From positions 62,001 through 126,000 of the forward strand of contig NZ_JBFBLC010000008.1 of assembly GCF_040702505.1 (NCBI RefSeq): DNA of 64,000 nucleotides. The letters are read 5' to 3'. The notes beneath the pieces are model-generated. The model saw nothing but the letters and a program-made list of their open reading frames with translations, was not told the origin of the DNA and did no database searches. Of the stretch, positions 24,628 to 33,567 are shown piece by piece. Origin of the DNA: Terrabacter sp040702505 (lineage in GTDB: Bacteria; Actinomycetota; Actinomycetes; Actinomycetales; Dermatophilaceae). The translations under genes and the position numbers were made by a program. Numbering within the stretch: position 1 is the stretch's first letter; every line of letters starts with the position of its first letter.

Positions 24628-25635
24628 TCAGGCCAGGGAGCGCTGGTAGGCCGGGCAGAGCTCGACGACCCGGAAGCCGAGGGCCTCGTTGATCGAGACC
24701 ATCCACGAGTTGGTGTCGGCGTTGCCGGTGACCACCCGCCGGCGCTCGGGGTGGTCACGCTGGAGGCGGCGCAGGTTCTCCACCTTGAGCGCCATCCCGA
24801 GGCGGTGCCCGCGATGCTCGCGTTGCACGAGCGTGCCCCACTGCCAGGCGGTCCCGGGCGCACCGGCAGGAAGGACGAGGTCGGTGTAGGCGACCACGCG
24901 CCCGCTCGCCTCGTGGACGGCGACGGTGGTCAGGCGTACGCGGGCCTGCGCCTTCTCGACGTCGAGGTACTCCCGGTAGCGGGCCGGCGTCAGCGACTCC
25001 TCCTCGAAGTCGATCTCACCCGAGGGCGCGTCGACCGCCAGCTGGTTCATGATGTCGCAGAGCGAGGCGACCAGGTGGTCGGGCACGCCGCCGACGTGCG
25101 TCTCGAGGCGGTAGGCGCCGTCCCAGCGGGGTCGCGCCTGCGCGGCGTGCCGGTCGAGCAGCGCGGCGGCCACGGGCAGCTCGAGGTGGCGGACGACCTC
25201 GATGTTGCCCAGCACGAAGCCGTGCCGTTCGGCGAAGCGCCGGTAGCCGTGCCCGTCCGAGTCCGGCGGGACGTGGAACTCGACGAGCACGGTGGCTCGG
25301 CCCTCCTCGCGGGCGCGGGCGACGAGGCGCTCCACGAGCGCGGTGCCGGCACCGCGGCGCCGGTGTCCCGGCGCCACCTGGACGTCGGCCCAGGTCATGG
25401 TGACGTTGTCGGTCATCGGCAGCCAGAGCGTCGCCACGCCCACGAGCTCCGAGCCGTCTCGTGCGCCCCACAGCTCCATCGGCTCCGCCTCGTCGACGTG
25501 CCGCCACTCGACGAGCGTCTCTGCGAGAGAGGGCGGTTCGAACCAAGGACGCTCGTGCGCCCTGCTCGCGACGATGACGTCGTACGCGCGGGCGCACTCG
25601 TCGTCGTCGCGCAGGTCGATGCGCGTGACCTCCAT
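24628..25635 (-). CDS. Tandem GNAT-family acetyltransferase
   Basis: The 335-residue protein carries two GNAT domains in a row. The N-terminal domain (about 1-165) has a clear acetyl-CoA loop, VQVAPGHRRRGAGTALVERL. The C-terminal domain (about 170-335) has a less typical loop, VQREHRGHRLGMALKVENL. Similar twin-GNAT proteins in actinobacteria include mycothiol synthase MshD-like and antibiotic N-acetyltransferase-like enzymes, but the substrate cannot be read here. The ATG at 25635 is preceded by a TACCGT box 6 nt upstream, so the mRNA is probably leaderless; the longer upstream frame is a shadow. Confidence 0.88.
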   Translation of the reverse strand: MEVTRIDLRDDDECARAYDVIVASRAHERPWFEPPSLAETLVEWRHVDEAEPMELWGARDGSELVGVATLWLPMTDNVTMTWADVQVAPGHRRRGAGTALVERLVARAREEGRATVLVEFHVPPDSDGHGYRRFAERHGFVLGNIEVVRHLELPVAAALLDRHAAQARPRWDGAYRLETHVGGVPDHLVASLCDIMNQLAVDAPSGEIDFEEESLTPARYREYLDVEKAQARVRLTTVAVHEASGRVVAYTDLVLPAGAPGTAWQWGTLVQREHRGHRLGMALKVENLRRLQRDHPERRRVVTGNADTNSWMVSINEALGFRVVELCPAYQRSLA

Positions 25636-25641
25636 GTCCCG

Positions 25642-25647
25642 ACGGTA
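25642..25647 (-). promoter_or_regulatory. -10 box of a leaderless GNAT transcript
   Basis: Minus-strand TACCGT, followed by 6 nt and the ATG at 25635. No ribosome site is present, which fits leaderless translation. Confidence 0.55.
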
Positions 25648-25709
25648 GGCGCGATGTCGCCCGCCGTGCCATCGAGTTTCTGGCCGGGCTCGGCGCCTGG
25701 TCCAAGCCC

Positions 25710-27065
25710 TCAGTCGATGCGCGGGCCGCGGGGGCGGGTGGCGCGGAGCAGGAGCAGGCCGATGGCCAGGACGGCGAAGCCGACGACGGGTGTCACGTCG
25801 CCGACGAGGAAGAAGACCGGGCGGTTGCCGAGCACGTCGACGCCGACGATCGAGACCATGAGGATCCCGAAGAAGAGCACCGCCGCGGACGCCGCCGCCA
25901 ACGGGTCGACCCACCGGCGCCCCTCGAGCGCAGCCGGTTCCGGACGCGGGGCGCGGTCGAAGCGGACGAACAGCGCTACCAGCACGGTGGTCACCGCGGC
26001 GAGCACCGCGAAGAGCAGCGGCCTGCTCAGCCACCAGGCTGCCGATGCGATCGGGGGCTGGCTGACATCGAGAGCACTCATCCCAAGCAGCACCGTCATC
26101 AGGGCGGTCAGGTGCCACAGGAAGGCGGTCATCGCGAAGGGGCCCGCCACCACGACACCGCGCCACACCGGAGGCCGTGACAGCACGCGAGCCATCACCG
26201 GACGCAGCACCACGGCGAGTCCGCAGATGCCGACTCCCTGCGCGAGCAGCGCGGCCGTCGGCGGCGCCATGTTGGAGACCGCCTCACCGGGCAGGCCCAC
26301 CATCGACGTCGGATAGGGCCCGAGCGCGACGGCCAGACCCATGGCCCCGTAGCCGGCGACCGCCATCGCCCACCCCCTGCCGGTCGTGAGCAGCTCGTCG
26401 CGCCAGGCGAATCCGAGCTGGTGCAGGGCGAGCCAGACCAGCGCGAAGTTGAGGTTGCCGACGAGCTCCGGACCGCCACCGAAGCGCACCACGTCGACGA
26501 CGACGGCGAGCGCCACCAGGACGGCGACCACCCGGAGACCCCACCACCGGTGCAGGCGTCGCATGAGCGGGGCGAAGGCGCACGCCCCGAGGTAGATGCC
26601 GACGAACCACAGCAGCTGAGGCACCGTGACGAGCGCGTCGCGCGCCAGGCGTCCGGCGTCTCCCGGGCGCGAGGTCAGGCCGGAGAGATCGGCGAGGACC
26701 CCGATCGCGACCCAGACCGCGAGGAAGGCGAGGGTGGGTCGCAGCAGGCGGGTCGCGCGCCTGCGGAAGAACGCGGCATACCGTCCTCGGCCGGACGGCG
26801 AGCGCCGCTCGAGGGACTCGAGGGTGTGCGCGTGGGCCACCCCGCCGACGAGGAAGAAGAGCGGCATCACCTGCAGCAGCCACGTCAGCGGCTGCAGGGC
26901 CGGCACGACGGCCAGTGCGTTGGTGATCCGGCCGTCCGGCGTCAGGGCGACCATGAGCCAGTGGCCGAGGACGACGACGAGCAGCGAGCCCACCCGCAGC
27001 GTGTCGACCCAGCGGTCCCGGTCGGCCGGGGTGGCAGCCTCCACGGCAGACGCCGAGCGGGGCAT
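25710..27065 (-). CDS. Acyltransferase-3 family membrane protein
   Basis: This integral membrane protein of about 451 residues has roughly ten hydrophobic helices and the acyltransferase-3 start, DRWVDTLRVGSLLVVVLGHW, with the catalytic-type histidine in GHW. Family members transfer acyl groups to sugars or cell-envelope molecules (OafA/NodX/OatA types). No C-terminal SGNH domain is present, and the acceptor is unknown. The ATG at 27065 is preferred over an in-frame start 12 codons earlier, since neither has a clear ribosome site and the shorter form gives a normal N-terminus. Confidence 0.88.
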   Translation of the reverse strand: MPRSASAVEAATPADRDRWVDTLRVGSLLVVVLGHWLMVALTPDGRITNALAVVPALQPLTWLLQVMPLFFLVGGVAHAHTLESLERRSPSGRGRYAAFFRRRATRLLRPTLAFLAVWVAIGVLADLSGLTSRPGDAGRLARDALVTVPQLLWFVGIYLGACAFAPLMRRLHRWWGLRVVAVLVALAVVVDVVRFGGGPELVGNLNFALVWLALHQLGFAWRDELLTTGRGWAMAVAGYGAMGLAVALGPYPTSMVGLPGEAVSNMAPPTAALLAQGVGICGLAVVLRPVMARVLSRPPVWRGVVVAGPFAMTAFLWHLTALMTVLLGMSALDVSQPPIASAAWWLSRPLLFAVLAAVTTVLVALFVRFDRAPRPEPAALEGRRWVDPLAAASAAVLFFGILMVSIVGVDVLGNRPVFFLVGDVTPVVGFAVLAIGLLLLRATRPRGPRID

Positions 27066-27174
27066 TGCACTAGACGCGGGGCCGGATCGGGGTGGGCGCA
27101 CAGCGCGATGGAAGCACGAACGGCGGCCCGAGCAGATGAGTCCCGCTGCTCAGGCCGCCGCCCTGCGGCCTACC

Positions 27175-27435
27175 TCACACGATGTCGTCGCGGCGCTCCA
27201 CGCGCTCGACGACGTCAGGACCGCCTCGACGGTCGGTGACCACGGTGTGCTGCGTGCGCGTGCGCTGGGCGTTGATGACCAGCGCCAGGATGATCGCCAG
27301 GGCGCCGGCGACCATGAGGATGACGCCGATCGTGTTGCCCGTGCTGCTGCTGAGGTTGAGCACGCTCGAGTCGATGTTGGTGAAGAAGAAGATGGCACCG
27401 ACGACGAGCAGGAAGATCCCGAGTCCGATACCCAT
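27175..27435 (-). CDS. DUF6458-family small membrane protein
   Basis: The 86-residue protein has two membrane helices (about 3-20 and 36-56) separated by a short polar stretch, then a charged cytoplasmic tail ending in ERVERRDDIV. The MGIGLGIFLLVVGAI start and the NTIGVILMVAGAL second helix match the actinobacterial DUF6458 family, whose function is unknown. The ATG has a strong AAGGAGG ribosome site. Confidence 0.88.
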   Translation of the reverse strand: MGIGLGIFLLVVGAIFFFTNIDSSVLNLSSSTGNTIGVILMVAGALAIILALVINAQRTRTQHTVVTDRRGGPDVVERVERRDDIV

Positions 27436-27517
27436 GAGGCCTCCTTGGTGAGGGCATGCTTCGTCACATGCCTGCGGTTCACATACCCGCGGGGTGCCGC
27501 CTGCGACCAGCGGCCGG

Positions 27518-28387
27518 TCAGCGCTGCCGGCGGCCGAAGGCGAGGCTGACCGCCGAGACCACGAGCATGACGACGGCGACCCCGACGGCGATGGCGATCT
27601 CGTAGTAGAGGTTGCGGGCCGCGAGGCCGTAGGCGGCGTCGGCGACGGTGCGGGCGACCTGCTGCCCGACGCGGCGCATGAGCGGCTCGCGCGCGACCAT
27701 GACGACCAGCGCCAGCGCGGCGGATGCGGCGATCCAGCCGAGGGCGACGAGGGTCGTGGCCGTGCGCCAACGGCGGGCGAGCGCGATCGAGAGCAGCGCG
27801 AGGACGGCGACGACCACGGGAGCCCACGGCCCCCAGGCGTCGGCCACGCGGTATGCCCGTTGCGCCGTCTGCAGGTCGCTGGCCTTGACGAGGGGGATCG
27901 TCACCACCGGAGCGATCGCCGCGGCGTTGGGCACCCCGGCCTGCTCGAGGGTGGAGGTCAGCGCCGGTATCGGGATGGCGACCCGCATCGCGACCCGTCC
28001 CTGGTCGTCGAGCTCGGTGCTCCCCCGACCCTGCATGACCGCGATGAACTGCGTGTGCACGGCGCGCAGCGCCGAGGTCCACGCGGTCGCGACCTGGGGG
28101 CTCGCGACGAGCTGGGTCGCCTCCGTGCGGAGCGGGACCTCGAGCGCCTTCTCGATGGCGGGCTGCAGCTGGACCGCCGACAGCACGCCGTTCACGACGC
28201 CGTCGGCGAGGGCCTGCTGCACCTGCGGCTTGGCGACGACCGGCTGCAGCTCCTGGACGAAGACGTCGGTGCGGGTGAGCAGCACAGAGGCCCAGAAGCC
28301 GACGAGCGCCACGGGGAGCAGCACGACGGCGAGCAGCCCGCACAGCAGCGAGAGGAAGGAGCGTCCGCCGGATGCCTGTCGCGCCAC
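27518..28387 (-). CDS. Uncharacterised integral membrane protein
   Basis: The protein is about 289 residues: one N-terminal membrane helix (about 13-38), an extracytoplasmic region of about 150 residues with no cysteines, and three C-terminal helices. It resembles uncharacterised actinobacterial membrane proteins and I do not recognise a catalytic motif. The GTG at 28387 is chosen because a GGAGAAGG ribosome site lies 8 nt upstream; a TTG six codons earlier would place that site inside the gene. It lies 43 nt downstream of the thioredoxin-NHL gene on the same strand and may be co-transcribed with it. Confidence 0.75.
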   Translation of the reverse strand: MARQASGGRSFLSLLCGLLAVVLLPVALVGFWASVLLTRTDVFVQELQPVVAKPQVQQALADGVVNGVLSAVQLQPAIEKALEVPLRTEATQLVASPQVATAWTSALRAVHTQFIAVMQGRGSTELDDQGRVAMRVAIPIPALTSTLEQAGVPNAAAIAPVVTIPLVKASDLQTAQRAYRVADAWGPWAPVVVAVLALLSIALARRWRTATTLVALGWIAASAALALVVMVAREPLMRRVGQQVARTVADAAYGLAARNLYYEIAIAVGVAVVMLVVSAVSLAFGRRQR

Positions 28388-28430
28388 GTCTGCCACCTTC
28401 TCCAATCGAGGTCGCCGGGGTTCGGTCGGG

Positions 28431-30311
28431 TCACTCCCCGGCGTGGACCCCGCGCAGGTCGAGTGTCAGTGTGGCACCGGCGGCTGGGTCGAGCACGACC
28501 GGGATGCCCCAGTCCTGCTGGAACAGGTGGCAGGCCGCGTGCTCGGGCACCTCGCCGGTGACCGGGTCACCGTCGCAGGCGGCCGCCTGCACCGAGATGT
28601 GCAGCGTGCCGGAGCCGATGCCCTCGCGCAGCACGAGCGTGCGGGTCAGGCCCTCGGCCCGGCCCGCGCCGGAGACGAGCAGCGCGTCGGGGGTGGCCGA
28701 GACGTCGAGGCGGGTCGGGTCGCCCCAGCGGCGGTCGAGCTTCTGGCCGGGTGGCGGCACGAACGTCACCTCGAGGGCGACCTCGCCGGCCGGCAGCGGC
28801 GTGGCCGGTCGCTGGGTGCGGTGGGCGGGCCCGTCGACGCGCTGGGCGTCGCTCGGCAGCGGCACCCGGGTCAGCCGGTGGGCGGCGGACTCGACGACGA
28901 CCAGGCGCGTCTCACCGGTGTCCGGGTCGGTCTCGACGACGGCGTCGCTCGGCTCCGCGAGCCCCTGGGCAAGGGTGGAGACCTGACCCGACGAAGGGTC
29001 GAAACGGCGCAGCGCGCCGTTGTAGGTGTCGCTGACTGCCACCGTGCCGTCGGGCAGCTCGGTCACGCCGAGCGGGTGCTGGAAAAGGGCACCAGCGGCG
29101 TCGCCGTCACGGTGACCGAAGTCGAAGAGGCCTGTGCCCACGTGGGTCTCGACGACCAGCGCGCCGTCGGGGCCGGTCGTCACCGAGCGCAGCGCGGAGG
29201 TCTCGGAGTCGGCGACCCAGACGCGGTCACCGGAGGCAGAGGTCGTCAGGCCCGAGGGCTGGGCGAACCACGCCTCGGGTCCTGGGCCGTCGACGAGGCC
29301 CTCGTTGGAGGTCCCGGCGACCACCTCGACGCGGCCGCCCTCGACGGTGTCACCGGGGGTCCAGGCCCACAGCTGGTGGGTGCCGGCCATCGCGATGAGG
29401 AGCCGGTCGCCGAGCCAGGCGAGGTCCCACGGCGTCGACAGCGGCTGCTCGAGGGCCGGACCTCCGCCGGTGCGTTCACGCAGCTGCGAGCCGGTGCCGG
29501 CCAGGGCGTGAACCGACCCGTCGGAGAAGCGGATTCCCTTGAGCTGGTGGTTCACCGAGTCGGCCACGAGCAGGTCGACGCCGAGTCGCTCGGACAGCTC
29601 CGCCCCCGGGGGCAGCACGCCCTGCGGCTCGTTGAACACGCCGGCACCACCCCAGCGCGCCCGCTCGGTCTCGAGGTCGTCCTCGAGGTGGACGACCTGG
29701 TGGTTGGCGGTGTCGCTGACGACGAACGACCCGTCGGGCAGCGCCACCGCCTTGCCCGGGAAGCGCAGCGCGGTGTCGGGCGCCGGCGGCGGGACATAGG
29801 GGTCGTCGCCGGGCTGGAGCGTGCCCTTGGCGCGGTGCTCCTCGATCAGCTCGGCGACGAGCGCGGCGAGGCCCGGACCGTGGCCCTCCCCCGACATCGA
29901 GGCGACGACATAGCCCTCCGGGTCGAGCACGACGAGCGTCGGCCAGGCGCGGGCGGCATACGCCTTCCACGTCACGAGCTCGGGGTCGTCGAGCACGGGG
30001 TGGTGGACGGCATACCGCTCCACGGCGGCCGCGAGGGCGTCGGCGTCGGCCTCGTGCTCGAACTTCGGCGAGTGCACGCCGATGATCGTCAGGGCGTCGG
30101 GGAACCGCGCCTCGACCGGGCGCAGCTCGTCGAGGACGTGCAGGCAGTTGACGCAGCAGAAGGTCCAGAAGTCGAGGACGGTCACGCGGCCGCGCAGGTC
30201 GGCGAGCGAGAGTGACCGGCCGCCAGTGTTGAGCCAGCCGCGCCCAACGAGCTCGGGGGCGCGGACCCGGACGCGCGCCCGCAGCCCGCTGGTCGTGGAC
30301 TCGGCGGTCAC
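28431..30311 (-). CDS. Thioredoxin-like and NHL-repeat protein
   Basis: The 626-residue protein joins a TlpA/thioredoxin-like domain (about 15-170) to an NHL-repeat beta-propeller (about 190-500) and a C-terminal beta-sandwich-like region. The redox motif is CCVNC (Cys53-Val-Asn-Cys56) after FWTF. There is no signal peptide, so a cytoplasmic site is likely, unlike secreted TlpA. Bacterial and animal homologues (NHLRC2-type) share this architecture with unclear function. The start is a GTG overlapping the nitrilase-family stop (GTGA), so the two proteins are translationally coupled and may act together. Confidence 0.92.
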   Translation of the reverse strand: MTAESTTSGLRARVRVRAPELVGRGWLNTGGRSLSLADLRGRVTVLDFWTFCCVNCLHVLDELRPVEARFPDALTIIGVHSPKFEHEADADALAAAVERYAVHHPVLDDPELVTWKAYAARAWPTLVVLDPEGYVVASMSGEGHGPGLAALVAELIEEHRAKGTLQPGDDPYVPPPAPDTALRFPGKAVALPDGSFVVSDTANHQVVHLEDDLETERARWGGAGVFNEPQGVLPPGAELSERLGVDLLVADSVNHQLKGIRFSDGSVHALAGTGSQLRERTGGGPALEQPLSTPWDLAWLGDRLLIAMAGTHQLWAWTPGDTVEGGRVEVVAGTSNEGLVDGPGPEAWFAQPSGLTTSASGDRVWVADSETSALRSVTTGPDGALVVETHVGTGLFDFGHRDGDAAGALFQHPLGVTELPDGTVAVSDTYNGALRRFDPSSGQVSTLAQGLAEPSDAVVETDPDTGETRLVVVESAAHRLTRVPLPSDAQRVDGPAHRTQRPATPLPAGEVALEVTFVPPPGQKLDRRWGDPTRLDVSATPDALLVSGAGRAEGLTRTLVLREGIGSGTLHISVQAAACDGDPVTGEVPEHAACHLFQQDWGIPVVLDPAAGATLTLDLRGVHAGE

Positions 30312-31117
30312 GAGAGCCTCCGGTCGGGGAGCACGGGGAAGTCGCGACGCCACTGGTGCGTCGCGGCGGTGTCGATGTCGATGCTCAGCACCTCCTCGTC
30401 AAGGCCGGCGGTGGCCAGAACCTTCCCCATGGCGTCGACGACCTGCGAGTGGCCGCCCATCTCGTGCCGCGCGTGGGTGCCGGCGGTGTTGCACTGGAGC
30501 ACGACGCACTGGTTCTCGACGGCGCGGGCCTGGCCCAGCAGCGTCCAGTGGCCGACGCGCCGGCGCGGCCAGGCCGCGGGGATCGCGAAGACCTCGGCGC
30601 CCCGGTCGAGCAGGCGCCGGTAGAGCTCGGGAAAGCGCAGGTCGTAGCAGGTCGAGAGCCCGACGGGCACATTGCCGCCCGAGGCGACGGGCACGTCGAC
30701 GACGACGAGCTGGTCGCCGGCGTCGAGCAGGCTGGGCTCGCCCTCGCCGAATCCGAAGCGGTGGATCTTGCGGTAGGTGGCGACGAGCTCTCCGTCGGGC
30801 GAGAAGACGATGCTGGTGTTCCACAGCCCCCGCGCGTCGCCGCCGGCGGCCGGCTCGCCCCGCTCGATGATCGACCCGCCGTGCAGCGTGACCCCGGCGT
30901 CGCGGGCCGCCGCGGCCAGCGCCTGCACGACCGGTCCGTCGAGGGCTTCCGCGCGCTCGGCCCACGCCGGGTAGTCGAACCCACCGGCCGACCACAGCTC
31001 CGGCAGGACGACGAGGTCGTGGCCCGCCTGGGCGCGCACGAGGTCGGCGACGCGGGCGGTGCGGTCGGCGGCGGACTCCTCGTCGCCGTAGGCCAGCTGG
31101 ATGAGCGCAACCTTCAT
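30308..31117 (-). CDS. Carbon-nitrogen hydrolase (nitrilase superfamily)
   Basis: The 269-residue protein has the complete nitrilase catalytic triad: Glu40 (VVLPELW), Lys117 (YRKIHRFG) and Cys157 (STCYDLRFPELYR). The HRFGFGEGE and CYDLRFPE context resembles omega-amidase/Nit2-type enzymes that clear alpha-ketoglutaramate-like amides, but deaminated-glutathione or deaminated-mycothiol amidase activity is equally possible in this group. It overlaps the downstream thioredoxin-NHL gene by 4 nt. No strong ribosome site is visible upstream of the ATG. Confidence 0.92.
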   Translation of the reverse strand: MKVALIQLAYGDEESAADRTARVADLVRAQAGHDLVVLPELWSAGGFDYPAWAERAEALDGPVVQALAAAARDAGVTLHGGSIIERGEPAAGGDARGLWNTSIVFSPDGELVATYRKIHRFGFGEGEPSLLDAGDQLVVVDVPVASGGNVPVGLSTCYDLRFPELYRRLLDRGAEVFAIPAAWPRRRVGHWTLLGQARAVENQCVVLQCNTAGTHARHEMGGHSQVVDAMGKVLATAGLDEEVLSIDIDTAATHQWRRDFPVLPDRRLS

Positions 31118-31170
31118 GGGGCAACTCTCACACGCCCGGCGGCTCCGGCGTCAGTCGGTCTCAGCCTGCC

Positions 31171-31353
31171 CTAGTCGGCCCGCTGGGCGTGCCGCTTGCG
31201 CCGTCGTGCAGCCAGCTCCTCGCGCAGATCGGGGTCGCTGCGGACCAGGTAGACGAGGCCGCAGTCGTGGGGCCCAGTGGCTCCCGGCACGCAGAGCGTG
31301 CACGGCTCGCCGAGCCGGATCGGGCACTTGGGGCTGGCTCGTCGCTGCGGCAT
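31171..31353 (-). CDS. DUF6767-type small cysteine-rich protein
   Basis: A 60-residue protein with four cysteines (10, 18, 21, 31) arranged like a zinc site, in the context GEPCTLCVPGATGPHDCGL, followed by a basic tail (RRRKRH). This matches an actinobacterial family of unknown function. The ATG has a good GAGGAGG ribosome site. It is transcribed leftward toward the nitrilase-like gene, 54 nt away. Confidence 0.8.
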   Translation of the reverse strand: MPQRRASPKCPIRLGEPCTLCVPGATGPHDCGLVYLVRSDPDLREELAARRRKRHAQRAD

Positions 31354-31468
31354 ATGTCCTCCTCACCTCGAACACTACGCTTCGTAGTAGAGGATTCGGC
31401 GAGAAGGTCAGTCCGGCACGCGCGAGGCGCACGCATACGGCCGCGTCACCGCACCTACGCCGGGGCGC

Positions 31469-33541
31469 TCAGCGCGACGGTCCGGCATCCCGCTTCGCGA
31501 GGGCGGCGAGATGCTCGTTGTACGCGTTGAGCTCGGCGTCGCCGTCACGGTCGGCCCGCCGGTCGCGACGGACCGACTCGGCCTGGTCGCGGCCGAACCA
31601 CTGAACGGCGACGGTGAGCGCCAGCACGAGGCTGGGCACCTCGCCGATGGCCCAGGCGACGCCGCCGCCGTAGCGCTGGTCGGCCAGCAGCCCGTGGACC
31701 CACGGAATCGAGATCGCCCGGAAGAAGTCGCCCGCGAGCAGAGTCTCCCCGGTGACCATCGCGATGCCGAAGAACGCATGGAAGGAGATCGTCGCGAAGA
31801 GCACCACGAGGCGCAGCGGTGGGCTCCACTTCTTCGGGCCCGGGTCGATGCCCACGAGACTCCACACGAAGAGGTAGCCGGTGAGCACGAAGTGCGCGGT
31901 CATCAGCAGGTGCCCGGTATGCGTCTCCAGGGCCAGCTGGAACAGGCCCGTCCAGTAGAAGGCCACCAGGCTGGTGAAGAAGAGCGTGGCCGCGACGACG
32001 GGGTTGCCGAGGACGGCGAGGAACCGCGAGTGGACCGCCGCCAGCAGCAGCTCCCGTGGCCCGAACGTGCCGTCCCGGCGGCTCTTGATCGCACGCAGCG
32101 CCAAGGTGACCGGCGCGCCAAGGACGAGGAAGATGGGCAGCACCATGGCCTCGAGCATGTGCAGCGTCATGTGCCACGAGAAGGCGACCCGGCCGTAGAT
32201 GCCGAGAACGCCGTTGGTGGCGTAGACGAACAGCAGCCAGCCGACGATCCAGCTGAGCGTGCGCAGCACGGGCCAGCGGTCGCCGCGACGGTGCAGCCGC
32301 ACGACGCCCACGAGGTAGAGGCCGATGGCGAGCACGCCCGTGGCGAGGAAGAGCCACTCGACGCGCCACGCCGTCAGCCATGCGAGTGCGGTTGGCGCCG
32401 GGGGCGCCGGGAACCCGGTGAGGGACAGCGCCGGGGTCGGGTCGGGCTCCATCTCGGGCACGGGGGGCTGGCTGCGCGCGAGCGCTGTGGCCACGCCGAA
32501 GGCGATGCCCATGACCACCGTCTCGGCCACCGCGAGGCGCAGGAAGAGGCGGCTGCTGGACGAACCGGCGGCGTCGACGGCGTCGATGCGATCCAGCGTG
32601 AACCTGCGGTGCCAGGCCCCGGCGACGCCCAGCACCACCAGTGCGCTGACCTTGATGAGGATGAGCACCCCGTAGGGGGTGGTGAGGTCGGACCACGAGC
32701 CGAGGCGGGTGGACGCAGACATGACGCCTGAGACGGCCAGCGCGACGAAGCACCACAGCGCGACCGTGGAGAAGCGCCGGGCGGTGATGCCCAGCGCCAC
32801 ACCGAGCCGGCGGTGCAGCACCACGAGAGCGGTCAGCCCCCCGACCCAGACGGCCGCGGCGAGCAGGTGCACCGCGATGGCGTTGACCGCGGTCTCGTGG
32901 TCCGCGGAGCCACCGGCGTGACCGGCCAGCCCGAGCACGAGCAGCCCGAACGCGGAGAGGGCCGCGAGCCCGAAGGTGACCAGGCGCCCGCGCGCGACGG
33001 CTGCGACCGAGGCCACCACGGCCGCTGTCACCGTGCTGATCAGCCCCACCCGCAGCGGCTCGATCGACCACACCGACCCGGTCAGCTGCGCCCCGAACCC
33101 AGGGGCGCTGACCGGCATGCCGGCCGCGTCGGCGAAGGTGAAGACGACGCCGACGGCCCCGGCGACCGCCCACACGAACGCGGCCACCGTCGCGAGGCGC
33201 AGGGCGGCGGCGCGGCGCGGCTCGTCGAGGGACGCCGTCTCGGCACGCGTACGGCCGGGGATCATGGTGGCGGCGAGCAGCAGCGAGCCGATGGTGAGGG
33301 AGGCGGCGACGTCGTGCACAGCGCGGACCAGCGGCAGGGCCCAGCGCACCACCGGGCCTGCGTCGGTGAAGCCGGCAGGCAGCGGGTTCGCCGCCCCGGT
33401 GAAGCGCGCAGCGACGACACTGGCGAGCAGGGCCGTGACGACGACGGCCGCGACCGGAAGCAGCGCCCGTGACGAGGTCGCGCCCCGTCCGGCAGGCTCC
33501 CCTCGCGGACCGACGAAGCCGTCTCGCTGCAGGGTTGGCAT
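31469..33541 (-). CDS. CopD-CtaG fusion: copper import / cytochrome oxidase assembly membrane protein
   Basis: The 690-residue membrane protein joins an N-terminal CopD-like half (about 25-370, eight or so helices, with the histidines of LVRAVHDVAASLTIG and the AGHAGGSADHETAVN loop) to a C-terminal CtaG/caa3 assembly half (about 390-640, with SWHMTLHMLEAMVLP and an ETHTGHLLMTAHFVLTGY segment). The histidine-rich helices fit copper handling for cytochrome c oxidase. Such fusions occur across actinobacteria. The ATG is preceded 6 nt upstream by TACCCT, suggesting a leaderless mRNA divergent from the next gene. Confidence 0.93.
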   Translation of the reverse strand: MPTLQRDGFVGPRGEPAGRGATSSRALLPVAAVVVTALLASVVAARFTGAANPLPAGFTDAGPVVRWALPLVRAVHDVAASLTIGSLLLAATMIPGRTRAETASLDEPRRAAALRLATVAAFVWAVAGAVGVVFTFADAAGMPVSAPGFGAQLTGSVWSIEPLRVGLISTVTAAVVASVAAVARGRLVTFGLAALSAFGLLVLGLAGHAGGSADHETAVNAIAVHLLAAAVWVGGLTALVVLHRRLGVALGITARRFSTVALWCFVALAVSGVMSASTRLGSWSDLTTPYGVLILIKVSALVVLGVAGAWHRRFTLDRIDAVDAAGSSSSRLFLRLAVAETVVMGIAFGVATALARSQPPVPEMEPDPTPALSLTGFPAPPAPTALAWLTAWRVEWLFLATGVLAIGLYLVGVVRLHRRGDRWPVLRTLSWIVGWLLFVYATNGVLGIYGRVAFSWHMTLHMLEAMVLPIFLVLGAPVTLALRAIKSRRDGTFGPRELLLAAVHSRFLAVLGNPVVAATLFFTSLVAFYWTGLFQLALETHTGHLLMTAHFVLTGYLFVWSLVGIDPGPKKWSPPLRLVVLFATISFHAFFGIAMVTGETLLAGDFFRAISIPWVHGLLADQRYGGGVAWAIGEVPSLVLALTVAVQWFGRDQAESVRRDRRADRDGDAELNAYNEHLAALAKRDAGPSR

Positions 33542-33547
33542 GTCTCA

Positions 33548-33561
33548 AGGGTAAGTAGTGT
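33548..33561. promoter_or_regulatory. Back-to-back -10 boxes of two divergent leaderless genes
   Basis: Only 26 nt separate the two start codons. Minus-strand TACCCT (33553-33548) lies 6 nt before the CopD-CtaG ATG; plus-strand TAGTGT (33556-33561) lies 6 nt before the next gene's ATG. Each -35 would fall inside or next to the opposite gene. Confidence 0.6.
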
Positions 33562-33567
33562 GAAGAC

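Noticed and set aside
24628..26166. A 512-residue fusion upstream of the GNAT protein
   Set aside because: The first 177 residues are the antisense shadow of the acyltransferase-3 gene. A TACCGT box and the ATG at 25635 mark the real start.
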